A stretch of 64,000 nt of DNA from Gemmobacter sp034519525 (GTDB taxonomy: Bacteria; Pseudomonadota; Alphaproteobacteria; Rhodobacterales; Rhodobacteraceae): contig JAXHOJ010000046.1 in assembly GCA_034519525.1 (NCBI GenBank), positions 84,689 through 148,688 on the forward strand. The letters are read 5' to 3'. Shown piece after piece: positions 1 through 8,274 of this stretch. The position numbers and the translations under genes are program-made. Numbering within the stretch: the stretch's first letter is position 1; every line of letters begins with the position of its first letter. The notes beneath the pieces were generated by a model. It saw only the letters and a program-made list of their open reading frames with translations. It did not search any database and was not told the DNA's origin.

Positions 1-1
1 C

Positions 2-532
2 GATGATGCGGCGGTGATCGCGGGGCAGGGCACGCTGGCGCTTGAACTGCTGGCGCAGAGGCCGGATCTGGCCACGCTTCTGGTGCCGCTGTCGGGGGGC
101 GGGCTGGCCGCCGGGGTGGCTGTGGCTGCCAAGGCCTTGCTGCCCGACATCCGGGTGATCGGCATTTCCATGCAGCAGGGCGCCGCCATGGCCGTCAGCC
201 TCGCCGCAGGCCATCCGGTGGAGGTGGCAGAGCTGCCAAGCCTGGCCGACAGTCTGGGCGGCGGCATCGGCCTGCACAACCGGCTGACCTTTGCGCTGTG
301 CCGCCGCCTGCTTGACCGCGTCATTCTGGTATCGGAACCCGAGATTGCCGCCGCCATGCGCCATATCCACGTCACCACCGGCGATTGGGTGGAAGGGGCC
401 GCCGCCGTGGGGGTGGCTGCCCTGCTGGCGGGCCATCTTCCGGCACCAGACGGCCCGGTGGCCGCCCTGCTGACCGGGGCCAATGTCGCCCCCGAAACCA
501 CCGCCCGTGTTCTGGCCGGAGAGCTGGTATGA
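2..532 (+). CDS. eutB: Threonine dehydratase-like protein, probable hydroxyectoine utilization dehydratase EutB (3' part)
   Basis: The open frame enters from the left edge, so only the last ~176 residues are seen. They belong to the PLP-dependent threonine/serine dehydratase fold: the glycine-rich stretch LVPLSGGGLAAGVAVAAK (about residues 28-45 of the fragment) is the part that holds the PLP phosphate in this family; the catalytic lysine would lie upstream. The next genes are EutC-, DoeA- and DoeB-like, which identifies it by context as EutB; EutB and EutC are implicated in converting hydroxyectoine to ectoine. It ends in TGA overlapping the next ATG (ATGA), so translation is coupled. Without the neighbours it could only be called a threonine ammonia-lyase-like protein. 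Confidence 0.82.
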   Translation, partial: DDAAVIAGQGTLALELLAQRPDLATLLVPLSGGGLAAGVAVAAKALLPDIRVIGISMQQGAAMAVSLAAGHPVEVAELPSLADSLGGGIGLHNRLTFALCRRLLDRVILVSEPEIAAAMRHIHVTTGDWVEGAAAVGVAALLAGHLPAPDGPVAALLTGANVAPETTARVLAGELV

Positions 533-1521
533 GAGATCCCGTCACCATCCTGACCGAAACCGATCTGCGCGCGCTGATGCCGCTGGATCTGGCGGCCATT
601 GACTGTATCGAGGATGCGTTTCGCGCGCTGGCCACCAGTCCCGTGGCCATGCCGCCCATCCTGCGGCTGGATATCCCCGAACACCGGGGCGAGGTGGATG
701 TGAAAACCGCCTATATTCCGGGCCTTGATCACTTTGCCATCAAGATCAGCCCCGGATTTTTCGGCAATCCGGCACTGGGCCTGCCCTCGACCAATGGCAT
801 GATGGTGGTGCTGTCGGCGCGCACCGGGCTGGTGCAGGCGCTGCTGCTGGACAATGGCTATCTGACCGATCTGCGCACTGCGGCGGCAGGTGCTTTGGCG
901 GCGCGGCATCTTGCGCGGTCCGGGGCCTGCGTTGCCGCCGTGCTGGGCGCCGGTATGCAGGCGCGGATGCAGCTGCAGGCGCTGGCACTGGTGCGCCGCC
1001 TGACCGGCGCCCGCATCTGGGCGCGCGATCCGGCAAAGGCTGCCGCATTGGCCACCGAAATGACCGCCGCGCTGGGCCTGCCCGTCACCGCCTGCGCATC
1101 CGTGGCAGAGGCCACCGCAGGTGCCGATCTGATCGTGACCACCACACCCTCGGACCATCCGATCCTGACCGCAGATGCCGTCCGGCCCGGCGCCCATGTC
1201 ACCGCCATGGGATCGGATGCCGAACACAAGACTGAAATCGCCCCGGCGCTGCTGGCGCTGTCGCTTTATGTGCCCGACCGGCTGGCGCAGACCCGCCGCC
1301 TGGGCGAGCTGCATCACGCCATTGCGGCGGGGGTTGTGCCGGCCGCGACAGATTTCCCCGAACTGGGCCAGATCATCGCCGGTCTGGCCCCGGGCCGCAG
1401 CAGCGGCAGCGAGATCACGCTGGCCGATCTGACCGGCACCGGAATTCAGGATACCGCCATTGCCACCCTTGCCGTGTCGCGCGCAGCGGCGGCAGGGGCC
1501 GGGCAGAAGTTCACCGTCTGA
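529..1521 (+). CDS. eutC: Ornithine cyclodeaminase/mu-crystallin family protein EutC
   Basis: 330 residues, the normal length for the ornithine cyclodeaminase/mu-crystallin family. The start was chosen at 529 because it overlaps the eutB stop as ATGA; the open frame extends further upstream but only as a shadow inside eutB. The N-terminal part has a substrate lysine in the DVKTAYIPG region, and the Rossmann domain is marked by AVLGAGMQARMQLQAL at about residues 140-155. Family members are NAD(P)-dependent. In ectoine-degrading Rhodobacterales this gene sits in the eutABCDE order and works with EutB on hydroxyectoine. Position between eutB and doeA supports that role rather than ornithine metabolism. 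Confidence 0.85.
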   Translation: MRDPVTILTETDLRALMPLDLAAIDCIEDAFRALATSPVAMPPILRLDIPEHRGEVDVKTAYIPGLDHFAIKISPGFFGNPALGLPSTNGMMVVLSARTGLVQALLLDNGYLTDLRTAAAGALAARHLARSGACVAAVLGAGMQARMQLQALALVRRLTGARIWARDPAKAAALATEMTAALGLPVTACASVAEATAGADLIVTTTPSDHPILTADAVRPGAHVTAMGSDAEHKTEIAPALLALSLYVPDRLAQTRRLGELHHAIAAGVVPAATDFPELGQIIAGLAPGRSSGSEITLADLTGTGIQDTAIATLAVSRAAAAGAGQKFTV

Positions 1522-1563
1522 CAGCATGGGTCACACCGGGCAGGACGCCCGAAGGAGGCAGAA

Positions 1564-2745
1564 ATGAGCGATGTCGAACTGCGCTTTACCCGCGCAGAAT
1601 TTGCCGAAAGGCTGGACAAGACCCGCCACGCGATGGCGGCGAAAGGGGTCGATCTGCTGATCGTCACCGATCCGTCCAACATGAACTGGCTGACCGGCTA
1701 TGATGGCTGGTCGTTCTATGTGCATCAATGCGTCGTGGTGCCGCCCGAGGGCGAGCCGATCTGGTTTGGCCGGGGGCAGGATGCCAATGGCGCGAAACTC
1801 ACCGCCTATCTGCGCGCAGAAAACATCATCGGCTATCCCGATCACTATGTGCAAAGCACCGAACGCCATCCGATGGATTATCTGTCGGCCATCCTGAAGG
1901 ACAAGGGCTGGGGCCAGCTGCGCATCGGCGTCGAGATGGACAATTACTATTTCACCGCGGCCGCCTATGGCAGCCTGATGCGCCATCTGCCCGATGCCCG
2001 GTTCAGCGATTGCAACAGCCTGGTCAACTGGCAGCGCGCCTGCAAAAGCCCGCAGGAAATCGCCTATATGCGCAAGGCGGGCCGGATCGTCGAAAAGATG
2101 CACGAACGCATCACCGACAAGATCGAGGTCGGGATGCGCAAATGCGATCTGGTGGCCGAAATCTACGATGCCGGCATCCGCGGAACGGATGGGTTCGGCG
2201 GCGATTATCCGGCCATCGTGCCGCTGCTGCCCTCGGGCCGGGATGCCAGCGCCCCGCATCTGACCTGGGATGACAAGCCGATGCAGCGGGGCATGGGCAC
2301 CTTCTTCGAAATCGCGGGCTGCTATCACCGCTATCATGTGCCGCTGTCGCGCACCGTGTTTCTGGGCAAGCCGACGCAGGCCTTTCTGGATGCCGAACAG
2401 GCGACGCTGGAAGGCATGGAGGCAGGCCTTGCTGCGGCCAGACCCGGCAATACCTGCGAAGATATCGCGCGCGGCTTCTTTGACGTGCTGGCGAAATACG
2501 GGATCATCAAGGACAACCGCACCGGCTATGGCATCGGCGTCAGCTATCCGCCGGACTGGGGCGAACGCACCATGAGCCTGCGCCCCGGCGACCGCACGGT
2601 TCTGCAGCCGGGCATGACCTTCCACTTCATGACCGGGCTCTGGCTGGAGGATATGGGGCTGGAAATCACCGAAAGCATCCTCATCACCGAAACCGGGGTG
2701 GAATGTCTGGCCAATGTGCCCCGCAAGCTGATTGTGAAGGATTGA
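1564..2745 (+). CDS. doeA: Ectoine hydrolase DoeA (EutD), M24 peptidase fold
   Basis: 393 residues with the creatinase/prolidase (M24) two-domain layout: an N-terminal domain to about residue 160 and a pita-bread C-terminal domain with FEIAGCYHRYHVPLSRT and FHFMTGLWLEDMGLEITESI, which line the active site in this family. DoeA opens the ectoine ring to N-acetyl-diaminobutyrate in the cytoplasm. A strong ribosome binding site (GAAGGAGG at about 1551-1558) precedes the ATG. The gene follows eutC after a 42-base gap and is followed two bases later by doeB, so it is part of one operon. Context with DoeB makes this more specific than a generic Xaa-Pro peptidase. Confidence 0.88.
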   Translation: MSDVELRFTRAEFAERLDKTRHAMAAKGVDLLIVTDPSNMNWLTGYDGWSFYVHQCVVVPPEGEPIWFGRGQDANGAKLTAYLRAENIIGYPDHYVQSTERHPMDYLSAILKDKGWGQLRIGVEMDNYYFTAAAYGSLMRHLPDARFSDCNSLVNWQRACKSPQEIAYMRKAGRIVEKMHERITDKIEVGMRKCDLVAEIYDAGIRGTDGFGGDYPAIVPLLPSGRDASAPHLTWDDKPMQRGMGTFFEIAGCYHRYHVPLSRTVFLGKPTQAFLDAEQATLEGMEAGLAAARPGNTCEDIARGFFDVLAKYGIIKDNRTGYGIGVSYPPDWGERTMSLRPGDRTVLQPGMTFHFMTGLWLEDMGLEITESILITETGVECLANVPRKLIVKD

Positions 2746-2747
2746 TC

Positions 2748-3755
2748 ATGAATCTCGGTCTGAAACCGTCGCCCATGGCGGCGACGGTGGATTTCGACGC
2801 CGATGGCGTGCAGCACGGCTTTCTGCGGCTGCCCTACAGTCGCGACGATGCGGCCTGGGGTTCGGTGATGATCCCGGTGACCGTGGTGAAGAACGGGCAG
2901 GGGCCGACCGCGCTTCTGACCGGCGGCAATCATGGCGATGAATATGAAGGGCCGATCGCGCTGTATGAGCTGGCGCGCAGCCTGACCGCCGATCAGGTTT
3001 CGGGCCGCGTCATCATCGTGCCTGCGATGAACCAGCCAGCCTTCGCCGCCGGAACCCGCACCTCGCCCATTGATCGCGGCAACATGAACCGCAGCTTTCC
3101 GGGCCGCCCCGATGGCACGGTGACGGAAAAGATCGCCGATTACTTTCAGCGCGTGCTGCTGCCCATGGCCGATGTGGTGCTGGATTTCCATTCGGGCGGC
3201 AAGACGCTGGATTTCCTGCCGTTCTGCGCCGCCCATATCCTGCCCGCGAAAGAGCAGGAGGCCCGCGCCTTCGATCTGGTCCGGGCCTTCGGGGCGCCCT
3301 ATTCAGTGCGGATGCTGGAAATCGACGCGGTGGGGATGTATGATACCGCCGCCGAAGAGATGGGCAAGGTCTTCGTCACCACCGAACTGGGCGGCGGCGG
3401 CACGGCCTCGGCCCGCACCGCCGGGATTGCGCTGCAGGGCGCGCGCAATCTGCTGATCGCGGCGGGAATTCTGGCGGGCAAGGTCGAGGCGGCGCCGACG
3501 CAATGGCTCGACATGCCGGATGGGGATTGCTTCACCTTTTCCGAAGATGCCGGGCTGATCCGCTTCTGCGCCGATCTGGGCGATACCGTCACCGCCGGTC
3601 AGACCATCGCGCTGATCTATCCCACGGGCCGCACCGGGCTGGAGCCCGTGGCGCTGACCGCGCGCAAGACCGGCCTGTTCACCGCCCGGCACTTCCCCGG
3701 TCTGGTGAAGCCCGGCGATTGCGTGGCGGTGATCGCGGTGGAAATCGCAGAGTGA
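2748..3755 (+). CDS. doeB: N-alpha-acetyl-L-2,4-diaminobutyrate deacetylase DoeB (EutE)
   Basis: 335 residues of the AstE/AspA zinc carboxypeptidase-like family. The zinc site is visible: TGGNHGDEYEGP near residue 60 supplies His and Glu, and VLDFHSGG near residue 145 supplies the second His. It would deacetylate the DoeA product to 2,4-diaminobutyrate. Start at 2748 was chosen because it lies two bases after the doeA stop; the longer frame starting at 2703 runs inside doeA. It is the last gene of the operon, followed at once by a strong intrinsic terminator. Confidence 0.88.
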   Translation: MNLGLKPSPMAATVDFDADGVQHGFLRLPYSRDDAAWGSVMIPVTVVKNGQGPTALLTGGNHGDEYEGPIALYELARSLTADQVSGRVIIVPAMNQPAFAAGTRTSPIDRGNMNRSFPGRPDGTVTEKIADYFQRVLLPMADVVLDFHSGGKTLDFLPFCAAHILPAKEQEARAFDLVRAFGAPYSVRMLEIDAVGMYDTAAEEMGKVFVTTELGGGGTASARTAGIALQGARNLLIAAGILAGKVEAAPTQWLDMPDGDCFTFSEDAGLIRFCADLGDTVTAGQTIALIYPTGRTGLEPVALTARKTGLFTARHFPGLVKPGDCVAVIAVEIAE

Positions 3756-3766
3756 ACCAACACTGG

Positions 3767-3797
3767 CAGCCGGTTCCCCACGGAACCGGCTGTTTTT
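3767..3797 (+). terminator. Intrinsic terminator of the ectoine operon
   Basis: An 11-base arm CAGCCGGTTCC pairs with GGAACCGGCTG over a short CCCAC-type loop and is followed by TTTTT. It starts 12 bases after the doeB stop, so it closes the eut/doe operon. Confidence 0.9.
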
Positions 3798-3891
3798 CTG
3801 CACAGATGTCGCCCGCAGGCACGACGGCCCGCCGCCCGCCTGCCATGCCGGACTGCCTGACAAGCCGGACAGGCCCAGCCCCGAGGTCGCA

Positions 3892-4788
3892 ATGCCCGCC
3901 ATGCCCGCCGCCGATATCTTTCGCGCCATCCTTGTGGCGCTGGTCTGGGGCATGGGCTTTGTGGTGGCCAAGGGCGGCACCGAGGATTTCCCGCCGATCC
4001 TGATGCAGGTGCTGCGTTTCGTCGTCACCTCTGCGGCGCTGTTCTGGGCCCTGCGCAATCCGCGCGGCAACTGGGGCTGGCTGATGCTGACCACTGTGGT
4101 CGGCGGCACCATCCAATATGCCCTCACCTTCACCGGCCTTGCCGGGCTGGGGGCCGGGCTGGCCGCACTTGTGGTGCAGACCGAAGTGCCGTTTCTGGTG
4201 CTGCTGGGCGCCCTTCTGCTGGGCGAACGCCCGGGGCTGCGCAAATGGGCGGGCATCGGCATTGCCTTTTGCGGGGTGGCGCTGATCGGTGGTCTGGGCC
4301 GGATGGAGGGCAGCCTGTCCGCCATCCTGCTGGTGCTGGGCGGGGCCTTCACCTGGGCGCTGGGGCAGGTGGTGATCCGCAAGATCAAGGGCCTGGACGG
4401 TCGCGCCATCACCGCCTGGATTGCCGTTCTGGCGGTGCCACAGCTGCTGATCGCCTCGGCCCTGTTCGAAACCGGGCAGGTGGCCGCCCTGCAGGCGGCG
4501 GGCTGGCAGGTCTGGGCGACAGCGCTGTATCTGGGGCTGGTGATGCAGGCCTTCGGCTACTGGCTGTGGAACAGCCTGCTTCTGCGCAACGAGGTGGGGC
4601 GCGTGGCCCCCTACCTTTTGCTGCTGCCTGTCTTTTCGGTGCTGGGCGGCATCGTCTTTCTGGGCGAGGCGCTGGATACCGGCCGCATGATCGGGGGGGC
4701 CGTGGTGCTGGCGGGTGTCGCGCTCATCACGCTGGAGGGGCGCCGCCCCAAAGTGTCACCGCTGAACCCGCCGCTAAGCCCGCCATGA
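3892..4788 (+). CDS. EamA/DMT-family inner-membrane transporter
   Basis: 298 residues made almost wholly of hydrophobic helices, consistent with the 10-helix drug/metabolite transporter fold formed by two EamA repeats (about residues 8-135 and 145-280). Motifs such as ILVALVWGMGFVVAKGG at the N-terminus and LLGALLLGERPGLRKWAGI at the end of repeat one are typical. The substrate cannot be told. It lies alone between the ectoine terminator and a convergent helicase gene. The first ATG (3892) is taken; a second in-frame ATG three codons later is equally possible. Confidence 0.85.
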   Translation: MPAMPAADIFRAILVALVWGMGFVVAKGGTEDFPPILMQVLRFVVTSAALFWALRNPRGNWGWLMLTTVVGGTIQYALTFTGLAGLGAGLAALVVQTEVPFLVLLGALLLGERPGLRKWAGIGIAFCGVALIGGLGRMEGSLSAILLVLGGAFTWALGQVVIRKIKGLDGRAITAWIAVLAVPQLLIASALFETGQVAALQAAGWQVWATALYLGLVMQAFGYWLWNSLLLRNEVGRVAPYLLLLPVFSVLGGIVFLGEALDTGRMIGGAVVLAGVALITLEGRRPKVSPLNPPLSPP

Positions 4789-4792
4789 AAAA

Positions 4793-4817
4793 GGCGCCCC
4801 GCAGGGCGCCGTTTTCT
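4793..4817. terminator. Bidirectional intrinsic terminator
   Basis: GGCGCCC (4793-4799), loop CGCA, GGGCGCC (4804-4810), followed by TTTT on the plus strand and preceded by AAAAA, so it gives a U-tract on either strand. It separates the convergent EamA and helicase genes. Confidence 0.88.
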
Positions 4818-6433
4818 TATTCTGCATCCGCCACTTCGATGTCCTGCGTCGCGGCCTCGGGGGCCTCGTAGTCTTCGACAGGGCGTTCGGCCAGCTTGAA
4901 GCTGCGCAGGATGAAATCGGGCACATGATCGCCCATGCCCACCACGCGGTCATCCCGGTCGTGCCGGTCATGGCGCGGGCGGCGGTCTTCGCGCGGGCTA
5001 TGCGCGCTGGTGCCGTGGTGATGCACATGGCCATGCGGGGCCGGGGCCGGGCGCGCAGCCTCACGCTCGGTGCGGCGCTCTTCGCGGACGGGCGCTTCGC
5101 GGGCGGGGGCTTCGGCGCGCGGGGCTTCCACCACCTCGCGCGGTTCACGGGCCTCCCGCGGTTCGCGGCCTTCGCGGGCGGGCTTGCCGCCCCGGCCACG
5201 CGGGCCACGCTCGCTGCGTTCCCCCCGGTCATCGCGTCGCTCTTCGCGGCGTTCGCCCCGGGCTTCGGCTTCGGGCAGGGTAAAGCCTTCGGGCAGGCTG
5301 CCGCGCGGGATCGGCTGCTTCACCAGCGCCTCGATCTGCACCAGATATTTCTCGTCCGACGGCGCGGCGATGCTGAACGCCTTGCCCTTGCGCCCGGCGC
5401 GGCCGGTCCGGCCGATGCGGTGCACATAATCTTCGGGATGCGACGGCAGGTCAAAGTTGAACACATGGCTTACCGCCGGCACATCCAGACCACGCGCCGC
5501 CACATCCGAGGCAACAAGGATCTTCAGCGTGCCATCGCGGAACCCGTCCAGCGTGCGGGTGCGCTGCGACTGATCCAGATCACCATGGATCGGTGCGGCA
5601 TCAAACCCGTGCGATTTCAGGGATTTGGCCACCACATCCACATCCATCTTCCGGTTGCAGAAGATGATGGCATTGGTGCAGGCCTCGCCCTCGGCCCGCA
5701 TCAGGGCGCGCAGCACGGCGCGCTTTTCGGCAAAGCTGCGATCCTTGCGCGAAGGTGTGAACTGGATCAGCGCCTGTTCGATGGTTTCCGATGTGGTCGA
5801 CTGGCGCGCCACCTCGATCTTCACCGGGTTCGACAGGAAGGTGCTGGTGATCCGCTCGATCTCGGGCGCCATGGTGGCCGAGAAGAACAGGGTCTGGCGG
5901 GTGAACGGCGTCAGATTGAAGATGCGTTCGATATCGGGGATGAACCCCATATCCAGCATCCGGTCGGCCTCGTCCACCACCATGATCTGCACGCCGGTCA
6001 GCAGCAGCTTGCCGCGTTCGAAATGATCCAGCAGGCGGCCCGGCGTGGCAATCAGCACATCCACGCCCCGGTCGATCAGCTTGTCCTGTTCGCCAAAGGC
6101 CACGCCGCCGATCAGCAGCGCCTTGGTCAGCTTGGTATGCTTGGCATAGGTGTCAAAGTTTTCGGCAACCTGTGCCGCCAGTTCGCGCGTGGGGCACAGC
6201 ACAAGGCTGCGCGGCATCCGTGCGCGGGCGCGGCCCTGACCCAGCAGGGTAATCATCGGCAGCGAAAAACTTGCAGTCTTGCCGGTGCCGGTTTGCGCGA
6301 TCCCCAGAACGTCGCGGCCTTGCAGCGCGTGGGGGATGGCTTGCGCCTGGATCGGCGTCGGAGTTTCATAGCCGGTATCAGCTACGGCCTGCAACACGCG
6401 CGGGTCGAGCGCGAGATCGGAGAATTTGGTCAT
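4817..6433 (-). CDS. DEAD-box ATP-dependent RNA helicase, RhlE type
   Basis: 538 residues. Ordered motifs: Q motif (PTPIQAQAIP), Walker A AQTGTGKT, PTRELA, TPGR, VDEADRMLD (the DEAD box), SAT, and HRIGRTGR. The core ends near residue 385 and is followed by ~150 residues rich in Arg, Glu, Pro and His (many RE/ER repeats and an HVHHHG stretch), a disordered RNA-binding tail typical of RhlE-like proteins. It likely unwinds structured RNA in ribosome assembly, decay or cold adaptation. A -35/-10 pair lies ~90 bases upstream, giving a leader that can fold. Exact subtype within RhlE/RhlB/CsdA is not certain. Confidence 0.92.
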   Translation of the reverse strand: MTKFSDLALDPRVLQAVADTGYETPTPIQAQAIPHALQGRDVLGIAQTGTGKTASFSLPMITLLGQGRARARMPRSLVLCPTRELAAQVAENFDTYAKHTKLTKALLIGGVAFGEQDKLIDRGVDVLIATPGRLLDHFERGKLLLTGVQIMVVDEADRMLDMGFIPDIERIFNLTPFTRQTLFFSATMAPEIERITSTFLSNPVKIEVARQSTTSETIEQALIQFTPSRKDRSFAEKRAVLRALMRAEGEACTNAIIFCNRKMDVDVVAKSLKSHGFDAAPIHGDLDQSQRTRTLDGFRDGTLKILVASDVAARGLDVPAVSHVFNFDLPSHPEDYVHRIGRTGRAGRKGKAFSIAAPSDEKYLVQIEALVKQPIPRGSLPEGFTLPEAEARGERREERRDDRGERSERGPRGRGGKPAREGREPREAREPREVVEAPRAEAPAREAPVREERRTEREAARPAPAPHGHVHHHGTSAHSPREDRRPRHDRHDRDDRVVGMGDHVPDFILRSFKLAERPVEDYEAPEAATQDIEVADAE

Positions 6434-6524
6434 AAGCGTCCTGTCACAGCGGGATCGGCCCGCGGATTTGGTCTGGGACGCATCTATCCGGGCGCCCCGG
6501 CGTCGTGGCTAGCAGCCACCATCG

Positions 6525-6553
6525 CGGTTAGCGTAAACTGGCGCAAAGGTCAA
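6525..6553 (-). promoter_or_regulatory. Candidate sigma-70 promoter of the helicase gene
   Basis: Reading the minus strand, TTGACC (6553-6548), a 17-base spacer, and TAACCG (6530-6525). The resulting ~85-base leader contains a small hairpin GTGGCT-loop-AGCCAC around 6504-6518. Confidence 0.5.
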
Positions 6554-6566
6554 GCTCTGCCGTGCA

Positions 6567-7571
6567 TCACAGATATTCCCCATAAGATCCGTCCAGCGGC
6601 GCCAGCCCGTCAAACCGCAGGCAATCGCGGCGCAGATGCCGCGCCTCGGGGTCTTCCATCACGGTCACGAATTTTTCCTTGTGCAGCCCGATGCTCTGCC
6701 GCCGCAGCCGCATCAGCCGCCCGCCCGATGCCGCATCCAGCGCCTGCATCCGCGTCACCAGACGCGGCAGCCAGGGCTGCATACTGTCATCCCGCACGAA
6801 GTTGCGGTTGCGCTGCGCCCAGTATTTCAGCCCCACCTCGCGGTCGTCCTGATGCGCCGATCCCCGCCGGGTCTTCACGATGAACGTATCCAGATCGCGG
6901 GTGATATAGTGGTTGATCTGCGCCAGGCTCTGCCCGCCCGGATCGGTGCTGTTGTAGTTCTTCACCTGAAACTGGCCGGGCAGCAGCCCCGATCCGTTGG
7001 TGATGCGCGGCGTGACAGTGGCGCCCGGCGCAGGGCGCGGCTGGTGGATGCCCGGCCGGTCATAAAGCGCGGGGCGGAACAGCGCCTTGAAGGCATTGAA
7101 ATGCACATCATCCGCCATGACGTAATCCGCCATGGTGAAGCGTTCGGCCTGCAGCCGGAACCCCTGCTGCCGCTTACCCGAAGACCCGAACAGCCGCCAG
7201 TTGACCATCATCAGATCAAAGGGCGGGGCGGCGGCCAGCAGATCCTGCAGCCGCCCGCCGCCCACCTTGACCACCAGCAATTCATCCAGATCCAGCGCCA
7301 TGGCATAATCGGCTGCGGCATATTCCGGCAGATCCGCCGCCCGGATATAGGCCCGCACCTGATGCCCGCCGCGCCGCGCCGCATTGGGAAAATAGCGGAT
7401 CGCCCCCTGCGCCTGCATCTGGGTCAGGATTTCATGGGTCAGATCATCGGAATCATTCTGATAGATGGCGATGTCGGTAAAGCCGGTTTCAAGATGATGG
7501 GCCACCCATTCCAGCAGGAAGGGGCCCTCATTCTTGGCCGTGGCCACCAGAAAGGCGCGGGGTGACGTCAT
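6567..7571 (-). CDS. Glycosyltransferase family 2 protein (Glyco_tranf_2_4 type)
   Basis: 334 residues starting ATAKNEGPFLLEWVAHH, the opening of the family-2-like group common in Rhodobacteraceae, with a nucleotide-sugar/metal motif YAMALDLDELLVV near residue 95. It probably transfers a sugar to a surface glycan; donor and acceptor are unknown. The start at 7571 is preferred because of the upstream AGGGAGA Shine-Dalgarno on the minus strand; the open frame continues upstream, but that part lies inside the preceding gene. The gene start overlaps the end of that gene by 44 bases, suggesting coupling. Confidence 0.78.
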   Translation of the reverse strand: MTSPRAFLVATAKNEGPFLLEWVAHHLETGFTDIAIYQNDSDDLTHEILTQMQAQGAIRYFPNAARRGGHQVRAYIRAADLPEYAAADYAMALDLDELLVVKVGGGRLQDLLAAAPPFDLMMVNWRLFGSSGKRQQGFRLQAERFTMADYVMADDVHFNAFKALFRPALYDRPGIHQPRPAPGATVTPRITNGSGLLPGQFQVKNYNSTDPGGQSLAQINHYITRDLDTFIVKTRRGSAHQDDREVGLKYWAQRNRNFVRDDSMQPWLPRLVTRMQALDAASGGRLMRLRRQSIGLHKEKFVTVMEDPEARHLRRDCLRFDGLAPLDGSYGEYL

Positions 7572-8274
7572 GCAGATCTCCCTGTCGGGTGTATTCTTCC
7601 CCGGCGGGCGGCAGATCGCAAGCCCCGTGCGCCGATCCGTGCCGCGCCTGCCAGTTCGGCCGGTCATCCGCCGGGGCAAGCACTGGCTGCCAGCCTGCCG
7701 CCATCACCGCCACCAAGGGCGCCGGGGTCAATACCGTCACGCGGCCCCGGGGGCGCGGCCGGGCCGGGCCATAGCCACCGGGCGCATGGGGCAGGGCGGC
7801 ATCGGCGGTCAGCCGGTGGGGCGCGCCGTCCAGAAGGATGAAGACGCCTGCGGGCAGCGTTTCGGCAGGGGCATGGCTGCGGCGCGGCTGGCGGCTGGCC
7901 GGATCGATCCGCGCAGTATGCAGGATGTCATCCATGGCTTTCGCATCGGGGCAACTGCCGAAGGCCCGCGCCCAGGCGGCGCGGAACTCGCGATAGGCCG
8001 CGCGCCTGCATTCGGCGCAGGGCCGGTGCCCGGCAGCGCAGGCCACGGCCTCGTCCTGAAAGAACAGCCTGGTATAGCCGCGGGGCGGCAGCACGCCGGG
8101 TGATGCGCGCCCCGGCTTTTCGTGCAGAGTGCAGGTGATCCAGGCCTTGCCCTGCCAGCGGCGGCAGATCACCCCCGCCGCATCATGCAACCGCCCGCGA
8201 TTGCCCATGAACCCGCCGCGTGCCGCCGTGGCCACAAAACTGCCATCGGGCTGCACGCGGTTGGGATGGGGCAT
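7528..8274 (-). CDS. Conserved hypothetical protein with Ada-like cysteine knuckle
   Basis: 248 residues. The only recognisable block is FFQDEAVACAAGHRPCAECRRA (residues ~80-101), whose AGHRPCAEC pattern resembles the zinc-binding knuckle of Ada-type domains; further cysteines at CRRWQ and CTLHEK precede it. The rest is proline/arginine rich without known motif. Start ATG at 8274 overlaps the prfC stop (TAATG), so it is translationally coupled to prfC. Its end overlaps the next gene by 44 bases. Function unknown; a metal-bound nucleic-acid contact is possible but is inference only. Confidence 0.62.
   Translation of the reverse strand: MPHPNRVQPDGSFVATAARGGFMGNRGRLHDAAGVICRRWQGKAWITCTLHEKPGRASPGVLPPRGYTRLFFQDEAVACAAGHRPCAECRRAAYREFRAAWARAFGSCPDAKAMDDILHTARIDPASRQPRRSHAPAETLPAGVFILLDGAPHRLTADAALPHAPGGYGPARPRPRGRVTVLTPAPLVAVMAAGWQPVLAPADDRPNWQARHGSAHGACDLPPAGEEYTRQGDLHDVTPRLSGGHGQE

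Noticed and set aside
4925..6883. 652-codon open frame opposite the helicase
   Set aside because: Antisense to all helicase motifs; product looks like random high-GC code.
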